Source: Clostridium bornimense (GTDB taxonomy: Bacteria > Bacillota > Clostridia > Clostridiales > Clostridiaceae). From it: a stretch of 64,000 bases of DNA. The stretch is taken from positions 16,485 to 80,484 of the forward strand of contig NZ_JAHLOD010000010.1 in NCBI RefSeq assembly GCF_018917145.1. Direction: 5' to 3'. Made by a program: the position numbers and the translations under genes. This document shows positions 34,901 through 43,406 of the stretch, piece after piece (within the stretch, counting starts at the first letter, position 1; each line of letters opens with the position of its first letter). The notes beneath the pieces were generated by a model. That model saw only the letters and a list, made by a program, of their open reading frames with translations, had not been told where the DNA came from and did not search any database.

Positions 34901-35707
34901 GTGAGTAAATTAAATGCATGGGATAAGGTAGTGTTATCTAGGATGGTTGAGAGACCAACAACAATGGATTTGATAGAAAGAATATTCACAGACTTTATAG
35001 AGTTAAAAGGTGATAGAAATTTTAGAGATGATAAAGCGGTAGTTGGAGGAATTGGTTTTTTAGAGGAGATTCCGATAACTGTAATAGGTATACAAAAGGG
35101 AAAAAATTTAAAAGATAATATAGAGAGAAATTTTGGGGCTCCATATCCAGAAGGATATAGGAAAGCTTTAAGGCTTATGAAAAATGCAGAAAAGTTTAAT
35201 AGACCTATAATAAATTTTATCAATACAGCAGGTGCTTTTTGTGGAGTTGGAGCAGAAGAAAGAGGTCAAGGAGAAGCAATAGCTAGAAATTTATTAGAAA
35301 TGAGCAAATTAAAAACTCCTATAATATCAATTGTTATAGGTGAAGGTGGTAGTGGTGGAGCATTGGCATTAGCTGTTGCTGATAGGGTATGGATGCTAGA
35401 AAATGCAGTATACTCAATATTATCACCAGAAGGTTTTGCATCAATACTATGGAAAGATGGAACTAGAGCAAAGGAAGCTGCAGAATCAATGAAAATGACT
35501 GCAGATAGTTTATTTAAATTAGGAATTATAGATAAAATTATAAAAGAACCGAATGGCGGCGCCCATAAAGATGTAGATTTAGTAGCGCAAAGAATAAAAG
35601 ATGAGTTATATAAGGAATTGAAAGAATTGATAAATATAGATAAGAGTAATCTTATTAGAGATAGATATGCAAAGTTTAGAAGCTTTGGAGAGTTTGATAT
35701 ATTATAA
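34901..35707 (+). CDS. accA: Acetyl-CoA carboxylase carboxyltransferase subunit alpha
   Basis: Carboxyltransferase alpha subunit (268 residues): [19 protein letters not shown], then [20 protein letters not shown] and [19 protein letters not shown]. It is shorter at the N-terminus than E. coli AccA (about 319), as in other Firmicutes. Starts with GTG directly after the accD stop, implying coupled translation. Last gene of the operon, followed by a strong hairpin. Confidence 0.95.
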   Translation: MSKLNAWDKVVLSRMVERPTTMDLIERIFTDFIELKGDRNFRDDKAVVGGIGFLEEIPITVIGIQKGKNLKDNIERNFGAPYPEGYRKALRLMKNAEKFNRPIINFINTAGAFCGVGAEERGQGEAIARNLLEMSKLKTPIISIVIGEGGSGGALALAVADRVWMLENAVYSILSPEGFASILWKDGTRAKEAAESMKMTADSLFKLGIIDKIIKEPNGGAHKDVDLVAQRIKDELYKELKELINIDKSNLIRDRYAKFRSFGEFDIL

Positions 35708-35714
35708 GGTTTTT

Positions 35715-35762
35715 AAAAGCTATCGTAAAAATAAGTGAAAACTTGTGAACGATAGCTTTTTT
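35715..35762. terminator. Bidirectional terminator of fab-acc operon and birA
   Basis: AAAAGCTATCGT (35715-35726) with ACGATAGCTTTT (35749-35760), a small inner hairpin AAGTGAAAACTT, then T-rich sequence; A-rich upstream for the minus strand. Confidence 0.87.
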
Positions 35763-35774
35763 AGTGCACAGTTT

Positions 35775-36749
35775 TTAGTGCACTGGTCTAACGGATATTT
35801 CACCGGAGTAGATAGTTCTTTCTTTATTATCGGCGTCAATAACTAGTAAGCTGCCGTCGTCATTTATATTTTTGGCTAATACTTTTTCGTGAGAATTTTT
35901 ATTTATTAAATAAATTTCTTTGCCTATTACGTTAGAGTAATTCCTGCATATTGAAAGGGCTTCTGTGATGTCATTATTTTTATATTTTTCATAGAGGTCT
36001 TCAAAATTATTAAGTATAGATGCAAGTAATAGTTGTCTTGAGATATTTTGACCACAGTGTATTTTTAATGATGTAGCTACGGTTTGTATGTCACTAGGAT
36101 AGTCTTCTAAAGTTGTGTTTACATTTAAACCGATTCCTAGAACAACATAATTAACAGAGGAAAGTTCACAATTTAATTCTGTTAATATTCCACATACTTT
36201 TTTATTGTCTAAGTATATATCGTTAGGCCATTTTATAGTGGTATCTATATTGAAAGATTTTAAAGATTTATGAATTGCAGCAGCTGCTACAAATGTTAAT
36301 ATTCCTACACTATAAGGATCTACATTAGGTCTAAGAATTATTGAAAAAAAGAGTCCTTTACCAGAAGGAGATACCCAAGTTCTACCCATTCGTCCACGTC
36401 CACAAGTTTGAAGTTCAGAAATTATGGTAGTTCCCTCTGGATAGTTCTTTGATGCTAAATCTTTTGCTTTTGTTGAGGTAGAATCTATAGTAGAAAAATA
36501 GTTATAATTACGACCTATATATTTAGTTGTTAACGAATTGCAAATTTCACCATAAGTAATTACATCAGGACTAGATAATAATAGATAGCCTTTATTTGTG
36601 ACAGAATCTATTTTATAGCCGTCTTCTTTAAGTGCCTTCATGTATTTCCAGATAGCTGATCTAGTTATATTTAATTCTTTAGATATCATTTCTCCAGATA
36701 CATAGTCAAAATTATTTTTCTTAAGTAGTGATAGTATCTTATCTTTCAT
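35775..36749 (-). CDS. birA: BirA, biotin-protein ligase and biotin repressor
   Basis: Bifunctional biotin ligase (324 residues). An N-terminal winged helix (about 1-65, ELNITRSAIWKYMKAL) indicates repressor function; the ligase domain has the biotinyl-AMP loop GRGRMGRTWVSPSG, KWPNDIYL and a C-terminal SH3-like domain. An upstream TTG (36764) is ignored because GGGGGA fits the ATG at 36749. Convergent to the acc genes whose AccB it modifies. Confidence 0.93.
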   Translation of the reverse strand: MKDKILSLLKKNNFDYVSGEMISKELNITRSAIWKYMKALKEDGYKIDSVTNKGYLLLSSPDVITYGEICNSLTTKYIGRNYNYFSTIDSTSTKAKDLASKNYPEGTTIISELQTCGRGRMGRTWVSPSGKGLFFSIILRPNVDPYSVGILTFVAAAAIHKSLKSFNIDTTIKWPNDIYLDNKKVCGILTELNCELSSVNYVVLGIGLNVNTTLEDYPSDIQTVATSLKIHCGQNISRQLLLASILNNFEDLYEKYKNNDITEALSICRNYSNVIGKEIYLINKNSHEKVLAKNINDDGSLLVIDADNKERTIYSGEISVRPVH

Positions 36750-36831
36750 TGGCTGTTCCCCCAAATTAGAATATGTTATAAAAATATTATATAATAAAAA
36801 GTAGTTATGATATAATCAAAATGGTGATTTT

Positions 36832-39072
36832 ATGAAAAAGGCTTTATTTATAACAGAAAAACCATCAGTGGCAATGGATTACGTGAAGTTGTTAAATGTG
36901 AAATCTACTCGAAGAGATGGATATATAGAAGGAGAAGATTCTGTATTTACATGGTGTGTTGGGCACTTAGTAACAATGTGTTATCCAGAAGCATATGATG
37001 CCAAATTAAAAACATGGAGTTTGAATACACTACCATTTATACCGGATACATATAAGTATGAAGTAATACCGGCAGTGAAAAAACAATTTGATATAGTAGC
37101 ATCATTATTAAAACGTGATGATATAGATACAATATATGTATGTACGGATTCGGGGAGAGAAGGAGAATACATATATAGATTAGTGGATGAAATGGTAGGT
37201 GTAGAAGGTAAGAAAAAGAAAAGAGTTTGGATTGATTCTCAAACTGAAGAAGAGATAAAAAGGGGAATAAAAGAAGCTAAGGATTTACAGGAATATGACG
37301 CCTTATCAGATTCTGCTTACTTAAGAGCAAAAGAGGATTATCTGCAAGGAATTAATTTTTCTAGATTACTTACATTAATATATGGAGATGCGTTAGCACA
37401 AGTATTGAATGAAGACTTTACTGTAGTAGCAGTAGGTCGAGTAATGAGTTGCGTTTTAGGAATGATAGTTGATAGAGAAAGAGATATAAAGAACTTCGTA
37501 AAAGACTATTTTTATAAAATACAAGGTAGTTTTAAATTAAATGAAGAGGTTTTAAATACAGAGTGGAAAGTAACAGATGAATCTAGAGTTAAGGATTCAC
37601 CAAAATTATATAGTGATTCTGGATTTAAAAAAAGGGAAGATGCAGAAGAATTTATAGATTCTATAGATGGAAAGTTTGCTGTTGTTAAATCAATAACTAA
37701 ACATACAGAGAAGAAAAATGCACCGTTATTATTTAACTTAGCAGAAATTCAAAATCTTTGTTCTAAGAGACTTAAGATTCCACCAGAAGAAACATTAAGT
37801 ATAGTTCAAGAACTTTATGAAAAAAAGTTAGTGACCTATCCTAGAACAGATGCTAGAGTTTTATCTACAGCAGTAGGAAAAGAAATAGGTAAGACTATAA
37901 GTAAATTAAGAAACTATCATAATGAAGATATAGCAGGTGCTGTAAAGAATATACTAGAAAATAAATCTTATCAAAATATAAATAAAACTAAATATGTAGA
38001 CGATAAAAAGATTACAGACCACTATGCAATAATTCCTACAGGAGAAGGCTTAAATAATTTAAATGGACTTAAAGATAAATCATTTAAAGTATATGAATAT
38101 ATACTTAGAAGATTTTTAGCAATATTTTTAGAGCCGGCTAAGTTTTCAAAGGTAGCTGTAGAAGTAATATTAGATGGAGAGAGTTTTTTTGCTTCATCTA
38201 AAACCTTAGTAGATGAAGGATATATGAAAATATATACTGAAGATAAAACTAAGGAGAGAGAAGATAAGATATCTAAAGAATTAGTTGAAAAGTTGAAAAA
38301 GGGATCATTATTAAATCTAAATGAATTAACAATAAAAGAAGGTGAGACATCACCACCTAAGAGATATTCTTCAGGATCAATAATATTGGCTATGGAGAAT
38401 GCAGGAAAACTTATAGAAGATGAAGAACTTAGGGAACATATAATTAATACAGGAATAGGTACTTCAGCTACTAGAGGAGAGATTATAAAAAAACTTAATA
38501 ATATAGGATATATATCAACCAATAGTAAGACTCAAATTATATCGCCTACAACAAAAGGGGAACTTATATATGAAGTTATTAAAGATTCAGTACCATCATT
38601 ACTAAATCCTACATTGACTGCATCTTGGGAAAAAGGATTGAAGCAGGTTTGTGATAAGGAAATAGCAAGTGATGTCTTTATGGAGAAATTAGAGAAATAT
38701 ATAAAATCTAATATATCTAAAGCTATGAGAAGAGGAAGACTTATAGAGAGTAAAAGCCTTTTTAAACAAGTAATTGAAGATAAAAAGTTGAAGGAACCAA
38801 GTGAAAGCAAAGTATTGGGTGTATGTCCAATTTGCAACAAGGGACTTGTTAGAAGAAACTCAAAAGGGTATAATTGTACTAATTTTAATAATGGATGTAG
38901 TTTTTTTGTAGGAGAAATTTGTGGAGTAAAGATAGGGGATAAAGAAATATATTCTTTAATAAGAAGTGGAAGAACTGAGGTAATTTCAGGATTTAAATCA
39001 AAAAGTGGTAATGAGTTTAAAGCAATGTTAGTTATCAAAGATAATAAGATATCATTAAAATTCTGTAATTAG
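36832..39072 (+). CDS. topB: DNA topoisomerase III (type IA)
   Basis: Type IA topoisomerase (746 residues) for decatenation and resolution of single-stranded links. TOPRIM domain at the N-terminus (LFITEKPSVAMDY, CTDSGREGEYIYR), catalytic Y336 in TYPRTDAR, and a C-terminal zinc-ribbon-like element (CPICNKGLVRRNSKGYNC) near residue 665. It is 14 bases before an unusual disordered membrane protein gene and may share its transcript. Confidence 0.93.
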   Translation: MKKALFITEKPSVAMDYVKLLNVKSTRRDGYIEGEDSVFTWCVGHLVTMCYPEAYDAKLKTWSLNTLPFIPDTYKYEVIPAVKKQFDIVASLLKRDDIDTIYVCTDSGREGEYIYRLVDEMVGVEGKKKKRVWIDSQTEEEIKRGIKEAKDLQEYDALSDSAYLRAKEDYLQGINFSRLLTLIYGDALAQVLNEDFTVVAVGRVMSCVLGMIVDRERDIKNFVKDYFYKIQGSFKLNEEVLNTEWKVTDESRVKDSPKLYSDSGFKKREDAEEFIDSIDGKFAVVKSITKHTEKKNAPLLFNLAEIQNLCSKRLKIPPEETLSIVQELYEKKLVTYPRTDARVLSTAVGKEIGKTISKLRNYHNEDIAGAVKNILENKSYQNINKTKYVDDKKITDHYAIIPTGEGLNNLNGLKDKSFKVYEYILRRFLAIFLEPAKFSKVAVEVILDGESFFASSKTLVDEGYMKIYTEDKTKEREDKISKELVEKLKKGSLLNLNELTIKEGETSPPKRYSSGSIILAMENAGKLIEDEELREHIINTGIGTSATRGEIIKKLNNIGYISTNSKTQIISPTTKGELIYEVIKDSVPSLLNPTLTASWEKGLKQVCDKEIASDVFMEKLEKYIKSNISKAMRRGRLIESKSLFKQVIEDKKLKEPSESKVLGVCPICNKGLVRRNSKGYNCTNFNNGCSFFVGEICGVKIGDKEIYSLIRSGRTEVISGFKSKSGNEFKAMLVIKDNKISLKFCN

Positions 39073-39086
39073 GAGGGGATAATAGG

Positions 39087-39926
39087 ATGAGTGAGAAATA
39101 TAGGATGGATAGGATTCGTGAGCAGGAAAGACGTCGTCAACAACAGTCTAGAAATAATCAAAGAAGAAGTAGATCATATGATAGAGATATTGATCAAAGA
39201 AGATATGAACAAGACAGAATGAATGACAATTATAGCAGATATAGTAGAGAATATAATAGAGATAGAATAGATACAAGAAATAGATTTAATAATAGAAACG
39301 TAGTTGATGACAGAAGATACAGTCGTGAGTCAATAAATAATACATATTCTAGAGATAGAATGGATAGAACACCACAAAGAAGAAATGATGATTATAGATA
39401 TCAAGAACGATCAAATATAGATTCAAATAGAAATTATGATAGAGAAAGAGAATATAGATTGGCAGAACGGGAAAGAATAGAAAGAGAGAAGGAAAGAGAA
39501 AGAATAGAAAGAATCAGACAGCAAGATAGAAACTACAATATAAATCAAAAAGAAAGACAAGAAAGAATACAACAGTTAGAGCAAATGAATGCGGCAAATG
39601 AAGAAAAAAAGGTTGAAAGTAGTAATATGGTAGACGTAGCAAAAAAGAAAAAGGATAAAGGTAAAATACTTATAACAATACTAAATATATTGTTAGGATT
39701 AGCAGCTATAGGGATAGCCGCGGTGGGATATATTTATGGAACTGGGGCAAAATCAAGAGTTCAAATATATCTTATAGCAGAAGCTATAATAGTGTTCTTA
39801 TTTATAATTAATGGATTAAGAGCTATTATAAAAAATAAGAGAATTGTAGAAGGCATATTCTTATTATTAGGAGTATGTATAATGATAACATTTATGGTGT
39901 TAACAATAAAAAGAATATTTATATAA
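39087..39926 (+). CDS. Arg/Tyr/Asn-rich disordered protein with C-terminal membrane helices
   Basis: I do not recognise a family. Of 279 residues the first 190 or so are low complexity, dominated by Arg, Asn, Asp, Tyr, Gln and Glu in short repeats such as YSRD, DRMD, NRNY and RERIER, with a charged helical section (about 120-180). A lysine cluster (about 190-198) precedes three hydrophobic helices (about 200-218, 228-246, 255-276). AGGAGG precedes the start, 14 bases after topB. The layout suggests a membrane-tethered, positively charged disordered domain on the cytoplasmic side, perhaps binding nucleic acid; that is inference. Confidence 0.75.
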   Translation: MSEKYRMDRIREQERRRQQQSRNNQRRSRSYDRDIDQRRYEQDRMNDNYSRYSREYNRDRIDTRNRFNNRNVVDDRRYSRESINNTYSRDRMDRTPQRRNDDYRYQERSNIDSNRNYDREREYRLAERERIEREKERERIERIRQQDRNYNINQKERQERIQQLEQMNAANEEKKVESSNMVDVAKKKKDKGKILITILNILLGLAAIGIAAVGYIYGTGAKSRVQIYLIAEAIIVFLFIINGLRAIIKNKRIVEGIFLLLGVCIMITFMVLTIKRIFI

Positions 39927-39932
39927 AAAGAG

Positions 39933-39972
39933 AGTGTATATTTTTAGCGATAGAAGTCTAATAATATACACT
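39933..39972. terminator. Probable bidirectional terminator
   Basis: AGTGTATAT and ATATACACT arms separated by about 22 bases, A-rich before and T-rich after, between convergent genes. Confidence 0.55.
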
Positions 39973-39978
39973 TTAATT

Positions 39979-41214
39979 TTAGTGTTTTTTTCTTTTATTT
40001 TCTTCAATAATACGAGTTAGTTTATTACGGAGTTTTAAAATAGAAACTTGTCCATATCCTTGGAGATATTTAGGCAAATCAATATTTTCTGAACAAAACT
40101 TTAGAATTGCATGGATATCTACAGGTTTTAGTTCAGGAACTATTTCTAAGATTATGGCACATATTCCGGCTATATATGCTGCAGATACAGAAGTGCCAGA
40201 ATAAGTTATATATTGTTCTTGTAATTTTCTTGGATAAACTTTTAATCCATTTTTTATAGAGATATAGGATGTATCACAGTTAAGTGAGGTTATATTTGAT
40301 GCAGCAGCAACAAAATTGGGCTTTATTTTTTTTGATACACTTCCACCAGATGAATATTTATATGGCTTTTTTTCATATTTAGAGCCTGTTATTCCACCGA
40401 CAGTTATGCAATTATCTAGCAAGGCAAAACCAGATATTTTACCTTCAACATTACCATTATGTCCGGCAGAAACAATTATAGGTATATTTATATCGTTAAA
40501 AAATTGAAAATATTTATTAAATAAAGATAATAAGAATTTGTCATAAGAATTTAACTCACAAGGAAGAAGAATAATTTTTACTTCTAATTCAGGGTTATTT
40601 TTAATGTAATCAAGTCCTTGAAATAAATCAGAGCAATAACATTTACCTAATGAATCGAAAGCTTTGATCATTACAATAGTACTATCGATAGCTATACCTT
40701 TATACATGCCACTATTGGTAATGCCACTACCACATAAAACACCTGATACAAAAGTCCCATGTCCATTATTATCATAAGGTTCTGTAATTTCTGAATATAA
40801 GTCCACAAAGTCTTTAATTTTGTTAGTTGGTTTTTTTAAGTCAGCATGAGGATAAACACCACTATCTATTATTCCTATAGTGATATTTTTTCCTGTACCA
40901 GGAAGTTTTGCAGAAGAAGATATACCGTTAGACGATAATATATTTGAGCCGCATAAATAGCAATGTTTGTCTAAAGAAATATATTTAATATAAGGTAATT
41001 CTATCAAGCGACTCATATTTTTAGGAGAAACTTCAGCAGAAATTATTTTTATGAAGTTGTTACGATAGAATACAGTACATCCCATCGATCTAAGTTTCTT
41101 TTCAGCAGTTTCTCCTAAATTAGAAAATTCAATTAAGACTCTTAGATTTTTTATATAGGGTTCATTTATAGCATCTTTTAATTCACCTGATAGCTTGTTT
41201 TTAAGAAAAATCAT
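39979..41214 (-). CDS. Subtilisin-family serine protease (S8), probably intracellular
   Basis: S8 peptidase of 411 residues with the triad D117 (IIDSGV), H152 (NGHGTFVSG) and S342 (YSGTSVSAAYIAG) and oxyanion N253 (SAGHNG). The first 85 residues resemble an inhibitor I9-type propeptide (RVLIEFS, then IKYISLDK). There is no signal peptide or membrane segment, so the enzyme is cytoplasmic, or incorporated in the spore, or exported by another route. TAGGAGGG precedes the ATG. Its substrate is unknown. Confidence 0.86.
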   Translation of the reverse strand: MIFLKNKLSGELKDAINEPYIKNLRVLIEFSNLGETAEKKLRSMGCTVFYRNNFIKIISAEVSPKNMSRLIELPYIKYISLDKHCYLCGSNILSSNGISSSAKLPGTGKNITIGIIDSGVYPHADLKKPTNKIKDFVDLYSEITEPYDNNGHGTFVSGVLCGSGITNSGMYKGIAIDSTIVMIKAFDSLGKCYCSDLFQGLDYIKNNPELEVKIILLPCELNSYDKFLLSLFNKYFQFFNDINIPIIVSAGHNGNVEGKISGFALLDNCITVGGITGSKYEKKPYKYSSGGSVSKKIKPNFVAAASNITSLNCDTSYISIKNGLKVYPRKLQEQYITYSGTSVSAAYIAGICAIILEIVPELKPVDIHAILKFCSENIDLPKYLQGYGQVSILKLRNKLTRIIEENKRKKH

Positions 41215-41263
41215 TTAGACCCTCCTAAAGGTAGTACTATATTATGTATATTCTATAGTTGGT

Positions 41264-41695
41264 CTAAAATTTCATAAATTTAAATACTAAAATTCCAATT
41301 ATCATAATAGCTACACCAGCAATGGTATGAAATGAAAATGGAATTTTTTCAGTACCAAACCATCCGAACCATTCCATAATAGCTGCACTTAGTAATTGAG
41401 CTATTAAAATTGTTGATATAGCAAAAGTTGTACCTATGGATGCAATTGAACCCATAACAGTATAAGTAATTATGACTCCAATAACACCACCTAAAAGATA
41501 TATTTTATTAATATCTTTTACTTCACGAATGTTTCCTTTACCTAAAAAGAATAGTAAGATTAAAGCTAAAATAAATGCAGTACCTTGAACAATGGTATTA
41601 GCTTCGAAAGCTCCAACTTTTTCTTGAAGCCTAGTGTTAAAAACACCTTGAAAAGTCATAGCTAAACCAGCTATTATACTTAAAATTATGCCCAT
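41264..41695 (-). CDS. DMT-superfamily transporter, YdcZ/DUF606 type
   Basis: Small membrane protein of 143 residues with five hydrophobic segments and the family pattern GLAMTFQGVFNTRLQEKVGAFEA (as landmark, its first 15 residues), EANTIVQGTAF and AQLLSAAIMEWFGWFG. Members are half-size EamA-like transporters that must oligomerise. Substrate unknown. It stands upstream of the S8 protease gene by about 50 bp on the same strand. Confidence 0.82.
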   Translation of the reverse strand: MGIILSIIAGLAMTFQGVFNTRLQEKVGAFEANTIVQGTAFILALILLFFLGKGNIREVKDINKIYLLGGVIGVIITYTVMGSIASIGTTFAISTILIAQLLSAAIMEWFGWFGTEKIPFSFHTIAGVAIMIIGILVFKFMKF

Positions 41696-41940
41696 TAAAT
41701 CACCTCGATAATATAATTCCCTAAAATATTAAAAATAATCCATCATGATATAGTGATAATTACATGTATAGAGTAGATTAGTTTTCTTAAGATGGTATAA
41801 TCCTATTACAGAAATGAAATGAATGAATATAGCTTGGATTAAAATTATAGAAGTTGAGGGGATTGCTATGAGGGTACTATATTATTTTCCTTGAAGAGAG
41901 ATGTAACCTTAAAGTGTTAAGTGTGAATTATTTTCTGTGT
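41696..41940. other. Intergenic region with an 8-codon ORF
   Basis: About 245 bp. A short ORF at 41868-41894 (ATG to TGA, eight residues MRVLYYFP) follows GAGGGGATTGCT, and an interrupted palindrome CTTAAAGTGTTAAG lies about 17 bp beyond it. There is no + strand gene after it. It may be chance or the relic of a leader region. Confidence 0.3.
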
Positions 41941-41985
41941 AAAAAAAGAGGAAATTGCTATAATGATACGGTTTCCTCTTTTCTA
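41941..41985. terminator. Terminator, mainly for the minus strand
   Basis: AAAAGAGGAAA and TTTCCTCTTTT arms with a 17-base loop, next to the stop codon of the gene at 41993-42460. Confidence 0.7.
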
Positions 41986-41992
41986 ATGATTA

Positions 41993-42460
41993 TTAAGATA
42001 AGTTATTTTTTGATTTTAAATTATACATGTCACAAATATCAGCAATAGAGATATTTAGTGATTTTCCAATAGTAAAGAAACTTTCTAATAATGTATAAAA
42101 TTGATCTTCAGTTCTAAAGTTTATAAAATCATTTATATCTACATAAACATCAAGAAATTGATCATATATTGGAGCTGTAGACTCACTTATGCTAAAGTTC
42201 AAGTTATCTATTCCTATATCTAATCCAATGCTAAAAATAAAGTTTAGACAAGACAAATATTCATTTAAAATAGATGTATTACTTGTAAATTCATTTGATT
42301 TTATGAATTCACAGCAATTACTAAGTGTAGCCAAATTACCTAATGTTATTTGAAGTGCTAATACTTTTTTAGGAATATTTTTTTCAGAAATTTTAAATGT
42401 ATCATCTACAGAATTGAATGTAGAATTTTTGTATAATGTAAAAATTTCATTTATATCCAT
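41993..42460 (-). CDS. dUTPase_2-family protein with eroded active site
   Basis: Protein of 155 residues that follows the all-alpha dimeric dUTPase (dUTPase_2) pattern: KVLALQITLGNLATL aligns with the family's AL..ELGELANE, NEYLSCLNFIFSIGL with EEY.D.LHF.LS.GL, and ISIADICDMYNLKSKNN with the C-terminal EDI..AY..KN..N. Three of four metal-binding acidic positions appear changed: T39, N42 and S70 stand where Glu, Glu and Asp are expected, with only E67 kept. It is therefore probably not a dUTPase; it could be structural or regulatory. The ATG at 42460 has AAAGGA about ten bases upstream. Confidence 0.65.
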   Translation of the reverse strand: MDINEIFTLYKNSTFNSVDDTFKISEKNIPKKVLALQITLGNLATLSNCCEFIKSNEFTSNTSILNEYLSCLNFIFSIGLDIGIDNLNFSISESTAPIYDQFLDVYVDINDFINFRTEDQFYTLLESFFTIGKSLNISIADICDMYNLKSKNNLS

Positions 42461-42567
42461 GAAAATAAGTTCCTTTCTTCGCATTTGTATATTAATTATT
42501 ATTTTAACAAATAAAAATAATTATGAAAGTGTTGAAAAGGCTTACACTAAAAAATTTTATATATAAT

Positions 42568-43089
42568 TTAAAATTCCCTTAGATTATAAGTATGAACTAC
42601 AGAATACTTTTTGTTTCCGACTATTTTCCAAAGTTCTACCTTTTCTATTTTTGCAAATGAATCGATGGATGTTTGAGAAAGATTAGATTTAGAACTAAAG
42701 TTTTTTGATAAGTTTTGTGATAAAGGTATAAATAATTCTTCAGTACTTTCTATATCTTTCACCTTAAAACCAGATAATTTTAAGTCTTCGTTCAAATTTC
42801 TTACTAATCCATTTATATAACCTCTTTCTTCTACACCAATATATTGATTCCTATTATTAGAGGAAAGGGTATATATTGTATCAAGGTGCACCTTAAATTT
42901 TTTATAAGGTCTTAATATTTTTGATATCAAATCATTTAATTTGTTGATATCTGGATCATCTATAGTTTCTAATACAATATGAAGTGGAATATGATGGATA
43001 TTCTTATTTCGTTTTGAAATATGTCTATAATTAAAATCAATAAGTTTATTAGAATCATTATCAAATAAAGCAACTAAATTGTATTTCAT
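42568..43089 (-). CDS. 2H-phosphoesterase-like (2'-5' RNA ligase family-like) protein
   Basis: Protein of 173 residues that resembles clostridial 2'-5' RNA ligase-like proteins: MKYNLVALFD start, PLHIVLETIDDPDINKL with a first H-x-(T/S/V)-like motif at H37, LRPYKKFKVHLD, and a long middle helix GLVRNLNEDLKLSGF. The second His motif is not visible: the equivalent region reads LFIPLSQ (120-126). Function is uncertain and it may be inactive. The ATG at 43089 follows AAGGGTGA at five bases. Confidence 0.5.
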   Translation of the reverse strand: MKYNLVALFDNDSNKLIDFNYRHISKRNKNIHHIPLHIVLETIDDPDINKLNDLISKILRPYKKFKVHLDTIYTLSSNNRNQYIGVEERGYINGLVRNLNEDLKLSGFKVKDIESTEELFIPLSQNLSKNFSSKSNLSQTSIDSFAKIEKVELWKIVGNKKYSVVHTYNLREF

Positions 43090-43406
43090 AAGTTTCACCC
43101 TTATTTTCAAAATTTTATTAATTATATAATATCAGATAAAACATAACTAATGTATAGTTTTTAAATATTTAATTTTATAGATAAAAGTATAAGAAATAAC
43201 AAAAAAGGAGCTTATGGAACAAAAAAATTGAAAAATGTAAATATTTTGATATAATTATTATATGTAATTGACGATAATAACAGGAATTATATAACACAAA
43301 AAATATAGTTAACTTTTAATAGAATAAATGATAGAATAAAAGGTGGTTATAAAAAAGGTTAAATTAAGAGGGTTAATATATAAACTATTTAAGGATGGAT
43401 GAAGGG
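43090..43406. other. Intergenic region upstream of murA
   Basis: About 315 bp between divergent genes, very AT-rich. It must hold the murA promoter; I see no RNA element or gene. Confidence 0.5.

Noticed and set aside
35763..35785. Repeated TTTAGTGCAC pair near the birA 3' end
   Set aside because: Two short similar words at the terminator and gene end; no structure or other copies that convince me.
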